From the NCBI GenBank assembly GCA_948144175.1, contig CANXME010002087.1:558001-622000 (forward strand): 64,000 nucleotides of DNA. Direction: 5' to 3'. Shown here one piece after another: positions 20,160 to 30,935 of the stretch. Source of the stretch: Closterium sp. NIES-65 (taxonomy: Eukaryota; Streptophyta; Zygnematophyceae; Desmidiales; Closteriaceae). The notes under the pieces are model-generated. The model was not told the origin of the DNA. It ran no database searches and was given only the letters and a program-made list of their open reading frames with translations. Made by a program: the position numbers and the translations under genes. Each line of letters begins with the position of its first letter. Position 1 is the stretch's first letter.

Positions 20160-20690
20160 GCATGGTCTTGCACCATATCTGCTCACACCACCACACCTCC
20201 TCACCTCCGTTACTTCTCACACCAGTATACCTGCTTGCACGACCATATCTGCTCACTCCACCACACCTCCTCGCTCCACCATACCTCCTCACACCTCACA
20301 CCTCCTCACTCCATCATACCTCCTCACACCTCAAACTTCCTCATTCCACCAAACCTTACCTCCTCACACCACCATCATACCTCCTGAACGGCTTGCTCCA
20401 GCAGCTGCTGCTTCCTTGTGACTAGGTCCTTCTCAATCTTCTCCTCCACCTTCCCTCCTCTCCCTGCCTTTCCTCCTCACCATACCTCCTCACACTACAA
20501 TACCTCCTCCCACCTCATACCTTCTCACACCACCATACCTCCTGAACGACTTGCTCCAGCAGCTGCTGCTGCTGTTGCAAGAATTCTCGAAATCAGGTTA
20601 CCACCATACCTCCTCACCATACCTACCTCCTCACCATACCTCCGCACCACCATACCTACTCATCACCATACCTCCTCACACCACCATCAT
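20160..20690. repeat. CACC/CCTC-rich intron repeats with two exon 2 donor-edge copies
   Basis: The stretch is a degenerate array of 'caccatacctcctca'. Embedded are a good copy of exon 2's end (about 20381-20470, DLVTRKQQLLEQAVQE with donor gtatga) and a shorter one (about 20540-20590). Confidence 0.75.
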
Positions 20691-20692
20691 AC

Positions 20693-20829
20693 CTCCTGAA
20701 CGGCTTGCTCCAGCAGCTGCTGCTTCCTTGTGACTAAGTCCTCCTCACTCTTCTCCTCCGCCTTCCCCCCTCTCCCTGCCTTTCCGTCCCTCGCCTGCTG
20801 CACTGCTGCTGCCTTGCCAGTGCGCCGAC
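20693..20829 (-). CDS. recA: recA exon 2
   Basis: It opens after acceptor gtgcag and encodes RRTGKAAAVQQARDG, then a charged helix EEKSEEDLVTRKQQLLEQ ending AVQE at donor gtatga. The last helix aligns with the N-terminal helix of RecA that precedes QIEKQFGKG. The 137-bp length takes phase 1 to phase 0. Confidence 0.65.
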
Positions 20830-20879
20830 CTGCACGGATCAAGTGCAGATGCAGTGACAGGGACAATAAGCAATGGGTC

Positions 20880-20945
20880 TTCATCCCTCTCCTCGCCCCT
20901 CGTGTGCTGCACTGCTGCTGCCTTGCCAGTGCGTCAACCTGAAAG
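20880..20945 (-). repeat. Extra copy of recA exon 2 acceptor edge
   Basis: It encodes the start of exon 2 (ALARQQQCSTRGARRG in one frame) after an acceptor-like cag, about 60-115 bp upstream of the true exon. Confidence 0.65.
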
Positions 20946-21175
20946 ATCATCAGCGCACGCATTATCAGCAAATAAATGGGCGCATGCATGATCAGTGCAT
21001 GTGCATGCACACAGAGGCAGGCCAAAGTATCACCACACATCCATTCCCCTTTCTAGGGAATACATGCTGACGTGGCACTTCTGAACGTAATAACGGATCA
21101 TTGCTACATCAATTCAGCTTCATGACGTGGCTGAATGAATTACACCACATGTGAATACAACCCAACCTATCTCAC

Positions 21176-21755
21176 CTTTCGCTGAGCTGAATCTAGCAAC
21201 AGAGAGCCCGCCATAAATGCCGCTCGTTCGGATTCCATCGCCACCAACTGCGATTGTCCCATTCCGAACCAAGCCATGCAGTTGAACCGAAGCAGCTGCC
21301 GAGCCTGCTGTGCCTACATGGCCTGCCGAACTAAGAGGTTCGGCAACAGCCCAGTGACCAGGCTTGCTGAGCGGCATGGAATTTGCCAAAGCCCAGGGTT
21401 GATGGCGACAAGGTTCTTTACTGCAGTTGGCCACGTCAAATGTGGTCACGGCCACATCAGCTGTGGCCCAGGCTGCATTGTTGGTCAACATTTGTGTGTC
21501 CGTACTCAAGCTGCTTGTAAGCACAGGGATGTTACTGCTGGTAACCACAAGGGCGCTGCTGCTGTTGCTTCTATCTGTTTGCCTTGTGACTTTGTTACAA
21601 ATGCTGCTGTCACCGTTTATGCTGACTGGACTATCCAACCCTAAAGAGCCACGCGTACAACCAATTTGACAAGCTGAGCCCTGCCACGTGTGTCCGAGGC
21701 ATTGGCGGGCCCTTCTGCCTGAAAGCCGCCGCGCTAAAACGCCAAGACCAGACAT
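21176..21755 (-). CDS. recA: recA exon 1: start and transit-peptide-like extension
   Basis: It starts MSGLGVLARRLSGRRARQCL, which is Arg-rich and lacks acidic residues, typical of a mitochondrial or plastid presequence. About 190 residues of Ser/Ala/Thr-rich sequence follow with no recognisable domain. It ends GLSVARFSSAK and the donor gtgaga. The 580-bp length leaves phase 1, which matches exon 2. The start is the first Met of the frame; whether a further upstream exon exists cannot be told. Elements elsewhere in the window make the promoter context unclear. Confidence 0.6.
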
Positions 21756-21888
21756 GGTCTAAGAATCTCTACTATTTCACAAGCTTTAAACGCCTTTAGT
21801 GAATTAAAAGAGGTCCGTGAGAGGCGAAGAAACGCGCGAGTTACTCGATGCTGCTGCGACAGCTGAGACTCACATCTGACATCCCCTA
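21756..21888. other. Gap between recA start and gypsy element H
   Basis: These 133 bp between the recA start codon and the H LTR hold no feature I can name. Any recA promoter must lie here or in the LTR. Confidence 0.4.
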
Positions 21889-22511
21889 TGTTAGATCCCT
21901 AGATTGCGGTTCTGGGATAAACTACTCTCGGGTGTGTCCGAATGGTGGACAGCAGCGCAATTGTGAATCACACGTATAGAATCTATGAAACAAAACAGAA
22001 GCACAATATGCCGGGAAGGGACGCACCAGCTCACAAGGTCAGCAGACAGAATGTCTGCGGGGGAAGACACGGACGAGGAAACAGATCCGCACGGAGCAAT
22101 CCGTATATGCGGGTGAGCCGGGTAGTAACAACGATTGGTGGCGTCTTTATGACGATTCTGTCTTCAATCGGAAACTACACCTCAGATTCTATCTTTATAT
22201 TTTATTGAATTAGGTTCTGTAAGAGTTCTTCAAGGAAGGCTGTTTTGTAAGGAATTCTCCGGATTCCTTACTGGGTCACACTGTACGCGTACAACTCCGA
22301 CTTTCGGAAAACCAGGCTCGGCCCGCTGACCTCGCCTTCCGAGCCACCACCGCGTCGCTTTCGGGTTTTCCAACCCCGAACCTGCACCTAACCATCTCGC
22401 GACCCTGTGACCTCGGCCTAGCTAACCTTGCTATATTGTGCCTAGGCATCGTTGTTCATTCAGACGTTGTAATCACTTCCGCATTATTGAGTTCTGCGCA
22501 CTCTTTCCTTT
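21889..22511 (+). repeat. 5' LTR of gypsy H, left part
   Basis: It starts TGTTAGATCC. With the 14 bases at 28618-28631 (ending TTATAACA) the LTR is about 637 bp. It ends directly before the gypsy-type primer-binding site. Element E sits 14 bp before the LTR's end. Confidence 0.75.
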
Positions 22512-22946
22512 TGTTGGGAACAATAAGTCTTAAGCGCCTCTGTCGTGTCGAAACTCAGGACGCTAGCGAAGCAGTCCGAATCGAAGCATCGCGAGTCAAC
22601 CCTCGGAGGTTAGGGTAACCGCCTGGAGGTTACAGGAAAGTCAAAGGTCAGCGACCTTTGACTCGACAATTACAGCGCGACAGCAAGGACACACAACTGA
22701 CTCGACATTGAGCAGTTGCCCGAGTCGCACTGTATCGAATCGCAACAGTAAAACGGTTTAAATCTATCTATTCGTATTCCCTGTACTCTTATATAAACCT
22801 TGTATTTGCTTGTTTAATTCAACTTTACTTTGCTCTCACATACCAGTGCAAGGTGGTTCAATCATTCCTTACTTCAACGCTTCCGCTATTACAATCCTAC
22901 TCAGTCCTTAAACTCTACAAAGATCCTAGGGCTTTTCAGCCCAACA
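22512..22946 (+). repeat. 5' LTR of Copia E
   Basis: It runs TGTTGGGAAC to CAGCCCAACA, 435 bp. It contains a TATA box (22790-22797) and a 23-bp hairpin at about 22649-22671. Confidence 0.92.
22790..22797 (+). promoter_or_regulatory. TATA box in LTR of Copia E
   Basis: tatataaa lies about 155 bp before the end of the LTR, where the retrotransposon promoter is expected. The 3' LTR has the same site. Confidence 0.6.
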
Positions 22947-23013
22947 TGGTATGAGAGCAGTTAGAGTATAAAGGCTATTTTTTCTCTCAACACTCAATAC
23001 AAAGAAACTAGAC

Positions 23014-24450
23014 ATGTCTGCAAGAAAGGAAAGGAGCTCCTCCAACGGCTCTCCAGGCACTACTCCTACTCCACCTCCTACCTCTGGTCTACAGACAGAG
23101 GAAGGCACTACCGCAAGACCAGCAGCTGGGTCCACGGAAACACCCGCAGGCTTCGATCCAAACATGATGGAGAAATTTTTCTCCTTCATGTCCTTCTACG
23201 AGCAACACCAGCAAGGAGTGCCTGCGCAGTCAAATAACAGCAACAACAACAACGTTACTCCGATGAGTCTCGACGGCTCATCCAACGCACGCGGGATTCA
23301 ACAACAACAACAGCAGCCTACCTTTGCGCCGTACGAGCCTCAACGTGGCTCCGTCAGCTTCATGCCGCAACCGCAACCTGCATCGGGACAAGAAAGGACA
23401 TTGGATGCGTTACAAGTCCAATCGCAATTCGCACACGTCCTAAAACTACAAACGACGAAGCCTTTCGACGGCAAAGATTTCTTCACCTGGTCGTTCGAGT
23501 TTGAACTGATGATGGAAGGAGCACAGATTCTCGGCTTCTTCGACGGGTCCCTGCCATATCCAACAAACGGGACACAATATGAGAAGCAGCAATATACATA
23601 TCAATCGATGATGGCGTACACGATTCTGCTGAGGAACATCACCCCAACCCAGCAGCAGAACATCAGGACTTACCGAGGCTACGGCAACTCCGCGGAGCTC
23701 GCGTACAACCACCTGAAGAACCTGTATCAAGCAACAGACAGCGTAAACCAAAGCAGGTTAATGGCGTAGTTTACAACGATTGAAATGAAACCAGGCGAGA
23801 AAGGCATGGCTTATATCAGCCGCTGCCGCGAACTGCGCGACAAGCTTCTTCGATGCGGCGGGTCAATTTCAGAAGACGCCTTTGTCACGGTGGTCATCGG
23901 CGGTCTCGGCCCCCACTGGCGCTCCACTCGCGCCATATTACGAGCACACGGGAGGATCTCCGAAGCGGCACTCTGCGCCGAAATTCATGCTGAGCAACAG
24001 GACATGGACCTGCAAGAAGAAAGACACAAGAAGAAAACATTAGCACCAGAATTTGCTTTTCACACTCAGCGTCGACACAACGGCAACAACAATCGACAAC
24101 AGCAAGTGAAAACGGTACCTCCGTTCTGCCACATCTGCAAGACCTCGGGCCATCCTCGCACGCATTGCCCGTCTCGTCAGACGACACCACGGCGACAACT
24201 GCGGCCTTCAAGCTCCCAAGTTGCTTCAACGCAAGCAAGTCCGACGACCACGATCCAAACTTCAACGACTTCAACTGGACAACCTGCACAAGGAACAAGA
24301 AGCATCGTCAACTGCATGGTGAAGATAAACGACTCGTGCACAACCGAATCACCACCGCACTACTCACCGGAAGAAGAACTTGACAACAGGACGCCTCGCC
24401 GCGAATCACTCCAGCCGAATCCAACGTACGCCGCAATCGCTCAAAGCGAA
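23014..24450 (+). pseudogene. Copia E gag region
   Basis: It starts MSARKERSSSNGSPGTTPTP. A Gln/Asn-rich stretch follows, then a UBN2-type Gag core (KPFDGKDFFTWSFEFELMME ... LAYNHLKNLYQATDSVNQSR) and a CCHC knuckle, CHICKTSGHPRTHCP (~24130). F carries a close relative. It is broken. Confidence 0.85.
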
Positions 24451-27400
24451 CCGTCCGGCCAAGACACTTGGTTCCTGGATAGTTGCTGCGGGCAACACAT
24501 GTGCTCCTCCGGGCGCTTCGTACAACGCGAACATCGACTCCAGCGAGAAGTAGTCATCACGGTCGCCAACAACCAGAACCTGCGCACAAGACGACAAGGA
24601 GTCGTTCAGCTTCAATCAAGAGAAACCAACGTCATACTACACATGTCGAAAGTACTCATCGCAGAAGGACTCGGTTACAACTTACTGAGTGTTAGCCAGC
24701 TGATGGCGAAGGGGATTCACCTGGAAGCCGACAGCACCACCCAGGAGTTCAAGTTATACCACGGGAGAGGCGGTCTCTACATCGGGAAAGCAGTACTGAA
24801 GAACAACGTTTTCGTTCTTGACTTCGTCCCCGACCTGGGCACTGCAGACAGCGACGCCATCGTCAATTTTACCGACTAGACACACCCTCCGGATCTCGAT
24901 CCCGACTTCAGCCCCGGAGGCTTCTGGTACTCACACACCATCCCTGAAGCAGAGCGAACACGAGCATTAGCAACAATTCAACAATCGACAACAGCAGAGA
25001 CAACATCGGCAGCAGCAGAAACAACATCGGCAGCAGCAGAGACAACATCGGCAGCAGCAGAAACAACATCGGCAGCAGCAGAAACAACATCGGCAGTAGC
25101 AACAACATCGGCAGCAGCAGGAACAACGACACCAGTCATCGTCGACGAAGCACCGCCAACACCCGCACAACAGCTGAACCCGACTCAACAAGAAATCCAC
25201 CGCAACGCCAACTTCGTCGCCAGTTTTTACTCCAACTCCGACGCATATCAACGATCACCCGGACACCGTGCCTCCGAAGAAATTTGGCACGCACGCACAG
25301 GACATCCAAGCAACACGGTATTAAACAATACGATACGAGCAGGAGTGTTAGACAAAGACTCGCTCCTACTACTCGACGGCAGAGAACTCCAACGGGCACG
25401 AGGAACTTGCCTCATCTGCCCCGAAGAAGACTTACCACATCGATCATTTTCTTCTCACCACAACCCGAGCGCACCTGCATACGCACCACTCGAAAAGGTC
25501 TACAACGATATCCTCTACAATCGAGAACCAGGTCAAGTGACCTATAATTACACGATTACCTTCATCGACGCCGCCACTCGATACGTCTGGCATCGCAACC
25601 TACCCAGCCGCGACATGGCACTCGCAGCGTTCGCCGCCTGGCTACCGATAGCAGAGAGAGAATCAGGAACGCAGCTAAAAAGCTTCCAGTCAGACGGAGG
25701 TGGCGAGTACACCTCTCAGCGCTTCAAGCAGTACCTGGCGGAAAGGGGGATCAAGCAACTCCTCTCCCTTCCCTACGCACATCAGCAGCAAGGTGTTGCA
25801 GAAAGAATGAACAGGACTCTGCAGAACAGCATGCGCAAACTGTTACGTGGCATGCGGCTACCCAACCACCAGTGGCCAGCAGCAATGGACCATGCTGTCA
25901 TGCTGCACAACTTGCTGTCGTCGTCGTCACTCCCGAACAACGCATCACCGCATCTGCTGTGGACAGGAAAGCAGGGCAGCACAAAAATGTTACGAGTTTT
26001 TGGGTGCATGGTAACGTACCGACCCCCAGAAGCACGAGCGGGAAGATTTTCGCAACGGGCACTGTGGGGACTACACCTCGGCATCGAGAAAAATTACAAC
26101 GCGTGGAGAATCTTCGACGTCCACACAAAAGAAACAGTAGCAGCACGTGATGTGATCTTCTACGAACGACTCACCCTTCAGACGCACCTCGCCAACTTGC
26201 ACGAGAATCGGGACCTCACCGGTGGCTTTTGTGGTGACCGAGCCTTCGCCTCAGCAGCGGACGAAGCAGACTGGGATGAGCAGAACGTCGACAACGCATC
26301 GGAGGAAGCCGGACCTCTCCCGTACTGCTCCGTCGACGTGCCCATGGATGAAGACAATCCTCGCGACAGTAACAACGGCGAAGTCTTCTACCATTTCGCC
26401 GACAATGGTTACGCAACACCTGCGACAGTCAACACCAACGAAGCAGAAAGGGTAGGGCCAAATTTCACACCCGACCCAGAAGCGGGAGACGAAGCAGCTT
26501 ATCCCGAGGATCTAGAACTCCCTCGATACTCACAGACTGGGCTGCAAATCCTTGGTCTCGTCACCGCAGTCCACGGGAACGCCGGCAGCACTCTTCCTAA
26601 AGAGCCTGCGACAGTTCAGCAGGCTCTGGGGGGGGAACACAGGGAGAAATGGCGTGAAGCCATGGACAGGGAAATAAAGGCACTGGAGGAACGCAACACC
26701 TGGAAGGTCGTTCCCGCAAGCGTGGCACGGAACAAGACCATTCTCACCGGGAAATGGGTCTTCCGCATCAAGACGAAAGCTGACGGCACAATCGAGAAAT
26801 TCAAAGCACGCTGGGTCGTGCGTGGACTCGACCAGGAACAAGGACGAGACTTCACCGAGACCTTCGCCCCAGTTAGTCGACATACCTCTCTCCGCATTCT
26901 TCTCGCCGTCGCCGCCATGAAGAAGAAGAAGCTGCGACAGATCGATGTCGCCAACGCATTCCTCTACGCACCCGTCGACGCCGAAATCTTCGTCGAACTC
27001 CCACACGGCACTCACGGAAACCCCAACCAAGTCTGTCAACTACTAAAATCGCTCTACGGGATCAAACAAGCCCCGCGACTCTGGCAACAGCACCTACACA
27101 CCCGCCTCACCCGCATCGGATTCCGACAGCTGCCTCACGACCAAGGAATGTATCGCCTCACCAAAGGCGCAGACTACATTTTGCTGATCGTCTACGTCGA
27201 CGACTTGCTTTACATCGGCTCCACCGACGACGTCATCACTTGGTTCGAAGGGGAGCTGCAGAAGGACCTCACGCTCACCGTCTCCTCCAGCGTCACCCAG
27301 TATCTCGGGCTCAACATCCGCGAAGAAGAAAACGCTATCTACCTCAACGCCGAGAAATACGCCGACACTATCGCCAAGCGCTTCTCACTCACACCTACCG

Positions 27401-28165
27401 CCATCGCCACGCCATACCGCCACACAACAGGAAGCGGCAAGGGAAATTCCGCTCCACTTAAGGCTGCCGGAATACGAGACTACCAGAGGAAACTGGGCTG
27501 CCTCCTCTTCGCAGCCGTAACCTGTCACCCGGATCTATCCTACTCCGCGAGTCAACTCGCCACTTATCTCAAGAAACCCGAAGCAGAGCACATGGCGGAG
27601 CTCGATCGCGCACTGCACTACTTCGTGAGCACACCGACGATCGGCCTAACTTACTACAAGGGCGAAGCTACGACGACGAAACTAATCGGCTACGTCGATG
27701 CTGACCATGCCGGCGATTCTGATAATAGGCGTTCTCGCACCGGCTACGTCTATCGTCTCGAGCCTATCGGACCTATTTCCTGGCAGTCGAGTAAGCAGGA
27801 ACAAATCGCTCTCTCTTCAGCTGAAGCAGAATATATCGCCCTCTACTCAGCCACCAAGGACTCTACCTTCGCGAATTGCTGGAAGAAGCAAAGTTAGCCA
27901 AGTTACCCAACTTCACCGTGTTCTGCGACAACCAATCCGCAATTCGCATCGCCAACAAAAGCGGATTCGCGAACAGAACGAAGCATATCGCTCTGCGATA
28001 CTTCTTCGTAAAGGACGAGATCGAGAAAGGGAAACTCGAATTATCCTACTGTCCCACGTCCGAGATGGCAGCCGATTATTTGACCAAGAAACTCGGAAAA
28101 CAGAAGTTCGAGTACTGCATGGTGCTGACTGGACAAGGCCACGTCACCATCAGCGACACTCCAGA
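24450..28165 (+). pseudogene. Copia E pol region
   Basis: In order: protease (WFLDSCCGQHMC, ~24470), a repeat array (24985-25125), GAG-pre-integrase (GHPSNTVLNN, ~25300), integrase (FIDAATRYVWH ~25565, FQSDGGGEYTSQRF ~25685, HQQQGVAERMNRT ~25780), RT (GKWVFRIKTKADG ~26750, FAPVSRHTSLRILLAVAAM ~26865, VYVDDLLYIGS ~27190), RNase H (GYVDADHAGDSDNRRSR ~27690, SSAEAEYIAL ~27815) and the C-terminal RTKHIALRYFFVKDEIEKG. Copia order is clear. It is broken. Confidence 0.88.
24985..25125 (+). repeat. Minisatellite in Copia E
   Basis: A unit acaacatcggcagcagcaga and variants is repeated about six times, encoding Thr-Thr-Ser-Ala-Ala-Ala-Glu runs. F has a matching array at about 36290-36425. Confidence 0.85.
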
Positions 28166-28177
28166 AACGAAGGGGAG

Positions 28178-28612
28178 TGTTGGGAACAATAAATCTTAAG
28201 CGCCTCTGTCGTGTCGAAACTCAGGACGCTAGCGAAGCAGTCCGAATCGAAGCATCGCGAGTCAACCCTCGGAGGTTAGGGTAACCGCCTGGAGGTTACA
28301 GGAAAGTCAAAGGTCAGCGACCTTTGACTCGACAATTACAGCGCGACAGCAAGGACACACAACTGACTCGACATTGAGCAGTTGCCCGAGTCGCACTGTA
28401 TCGAATCGCAACAGTAAAACGGTTTAAATCTATCTATTCGTATTCCCTGTACTCTTATATAAACCTTATATTTGCTTGTTTAATTCAACTTTACTTTGCT
28501 CTCACATACCAGTGCAAGGTGGTTCAATCATTCCTTACTTCAACGCTTCCGCTATTACAATCCTACTCAGTCCTTAAACTCTACAAAGATCCTAGGGCTT
28601 TTCAGCCCAACA
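28178..28612 (+). repeat. 3' LTR of Copia E
   Basis: 435 bp, with two differences from the 5' LTR by eye. Confidence 0.92.
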
Positions 28613-28639
28613 CCTTTCACAACTTATAACACTTGGTAT
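28613..28639 (+). repeat. End of gypsy H LTR and start of its primer-binding site
   Basis: The stretch holds the second copy of E's target duplication (ccttt), the last 14 bases of the H LTR, and 'cttggtat'. It continues at 38916 as 'tagagcc' after element F. 'ggtat' is F's target duplication. Confidence 0.75.
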
Positions 28640-29087
28640 TGTTGGGCTGAATGCCCCTTAGGATCTTTGGTAGGATGAAACTCTGAGTAAGGTGATGTAG
28701 TAGCGGAAGCGTTTAAGAGAAGATTCTGAACCACCTTGCGCTGGTATGTGAGGGCAAAGTAAGTTGACTAAAGCATGCAAATACAGAGTTTTATATAAGA
28801 GTACAAGGAATACGAAGAGATACGAATGATAGCCGTTTTACTGTTGGCTGTTGCGGTTCGATACAGTGCGACTCGGGCAACTGCTCAATATCGAGTCAGT
28901 TGTGTGTCCTTGCTGTCACGCTGCATTTGTCAAGTCAAAGGTCGCTGACCTTTGACCTTCGCTTAACCTCCGGCTGTTACTTTCAACCTCCGAGGGTTGA
29001 CTCGCTGGTGCCTCGATATGATCTGCTTCGCTTGTGTCTTGGTGTTTCGACACGATAGAAGCACTTTAGGCCCGATTGTTTCCAACA
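28640..29087 (-). repeat. 3' LTR of Copia F
   Basis: 448 bp, tgttgggctg to tttccaaca on the plus strand. It holds the same hairpin as the E LTR (about 28934-28956). Confidence 0.9.
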
Positions 29088-29099
29088 CTCCCCTTCTGG

Positions 29100-30930
29100 A
29101 GTGTCGCTGACGTGGCTCTGTCCAGTCAGCAACATGCAGTATTCGAACTTCTGCTTCCCGAGCTTCTTGGTCAGGTAATCAGCTGCCATCTCGGACGTGG
29201 GGCAGTATGACAGCTCGAGCCTTCCCTTTTCAATCTCGTCCTTCACGAAGAAATATCGCAGGGCGATGTGTTTCGTCCTGTTCGCGAAGCCGTTCTTGTT
29301 GGCGATGCGAATTGCAGATTGGTTGTCGCAGAACAGGGTGAAGTTGGGTAACTCGGCTAACTTAGCTTCTTCTGGTAGTTCGCGAAGGTAGAGTCCTTCC
29401 TTGGTGGCTGAGCAGAGTGCAATATATTCTGATTCAGTTGACGAGAGAGCAATTAGTTCTTGCTTGCTCGATTGCCAGGAGATAGGCCCGATAGGTTCGA
29501 AGCGATAGATATAGCCGGTGCGCGATCGTCTGTTGTCGGAGTCGCCCGCGTGATCTGCGTTGACGTAACCGATTAACTTAGGCGGTGCAGTTGTGTTCTT
29601 ATGGTAGGTCAGGCTGACCGTTGGGGTGCTGACGAAGTAGTGAAGAGCGCGGCCGAGTTCCGCCAGATGTTCTGCTTCAGGCCTTTTGAGATAGGTAGCG
29701 AGCTGGCTTGCGGAGTATGAGAGGTCGGGACGACATGTGACGGCTGCGAAGAGAAGACATCCCAGCTTCTTCTGGTAGTCTCGTATGCCGGCGGGTTTGA
29801 GTAGGGCGGAGCCTCCTTTGTCGTTCCCTGCCGTGTAGCGGTATGGCGTGGAGATGGCTGTTGGTGTGATCGTAAAGCGTTTGGCGATAGTGTCGGCATA
29901 TTTTTCGGCGCTGAGATAGATCGCGTTCTCTTCTTCGCGGATGTTGAGGCCGAGGTACTGAGTGACGGTAGATGAGACTGTGAGCGTGAGATCTCGCTGT
30001 AGCTCCCCTTCAAACCAGGTGGTGATGCCGTCAGTCGAGCCGATGTAGAGAAGATCATACACGTAGACGATTAGCAGAATGTAGTCTTCGTCTTTGGTGA
30101 GCCGGTACATGCCTTGATCGTGCGGTAGTTGATTGAAGCCGATGCGGATGAGGCGAGCGTGCAGGTGCTGTTGCCACAGTCGCGGGGTCTGCTTGATGCC
30201 GTAGAGTGACTTGAGTAGCTGGCAAACTTGGTTGGGTTCTCCGTGGGAGCTGTGTGGTAACTCAACGAAGATTTCGGCATCAACAGGTGCGTAGAGGAAT
30301 GCGTTGGAGACGTCGATTTGCCGTAGTTTCTTTTTCTTCATGGCGGCGATCGCGAGGAGGATTCGAAGTGAGGTATGTCGGCTAACCGGGGCGAATGTCT
30401 CGGTGAAGTCCCGTCCGTGCTCCTGATCGAATCCACGCACAACCCAGCGTGCCTTGAACTTCTCAATTGTGCCATCTGCTTTTCTTTTAACGCGGAAGAC
30501 CCACTTCCCGGTGAGGATGGTTTTGTTCCTCGCCACGCTGATGGGGACGACTTTCCAGGTGTTCCGTTCCTCCAGTGCCTTTAACTCTCTGTCCATGGCT
30601 TCACGCCATTTTTCCCTGTGTTCCCCCCCCAGAGCCTGCTGAACCGTTGCAGGCTCCTTAGGAAGAGCGTTGCCGTGGACTGCGGTGACGAGGCCGAGAA
30701 TCTGTAGTCCAGTCTGTGAGTAGCGGGGGAGAGTTGCGTCCTCGGGATAAGCTGCTTCATCTCTCGCTTCTAGATCGGCTAAGAAATTTGGTCCTACTCG
30801 TTCTGCTTCGTTGGTGTTGACTGTCGCAGGTGTTACGTAACCGTTGTCGGCGAAGTAGTAGAAGGTTTCGGCGATGACACTTTCGCGAGGGTTGTCGTCG
30901 TCCATGGGAACGTCGACGGAGCAGAACGGA
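29100..30930 (-). pseudogene. Copia F RT and RNase H region
   Basis: It reads NTWKVVPISVARNKTILTGK, the RT core (FAPVSRHTSLRILLAIAAM, then the catalytic block with the YIGSTDG context), RNase H (NADHAGDSDNRRSRTGYIYR, SSTESEYIALCSATKEGLYL) and the C-terminal RTKHIALRYFFVKDEIEKG. It is close to E throughout. Confidence 0.85.
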
Positions 30931-30935
30931 AGAGG

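Larger units (their letters stand above)
13957..21755 (-). pseudogene. recA: Nuclear, organelle-type recA gene with duplicated exon edges (function uncertain)
   Basis: The locus encodes a bacterial-type RecA recombinase (strand exchange, ATP-dependent), as found in plant mitochondria and plastids. Exons on the minus strand: 21755-21176, 20829-20693, 19783-19646, 18332-18245, 16741-16633 (uncertain), 16246-16100, 15812-15675, 14403-13957. Introns use GT-AG and all phases agree except at exon 5, which is one base out. Walker A ([10 protein letters not shown]), Walker B (DVIVVDS), the loop region and the C-terminal [15 protein letters not shown] block are present. A segment equivalent to FIDAEHALDP, expected between exons 4 and 5, was not found. 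Introns carry partial extra copies of exon edges. It may be a pseudogene, a damaged assembly, or a gene with an exon I could not recognise. Confidence 0.75.
22512..28612 (+). mobile_element. Copia element E, complete with LTRs and target duplication
   Basis: This 6101-bp plus-strand Copia has 435-bp LTRs (22512-22946 and 28178-28612) and the target duplication ccttt (22507-22511 and 28613-28617). The LTRs differ at two positions by eye, so it is young. The primer-binding site is tggtatgagagcag (22947 on); a purine tract aaacgaaggggag precedes the 3' LTR. Parts: Gag with CCHC knuckle, protease, integrase, RT and RNase H. It looks structurally whole but its coding region has about three or four breaks. 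Confidence 0.92.

Noticed and set aside
21889-22511. Short open frames upstream of element E as host exons
   Set aside because: The stretch is explained as the gypsy H LTR (TGTTA...TAACA ending at a primer-binding site).
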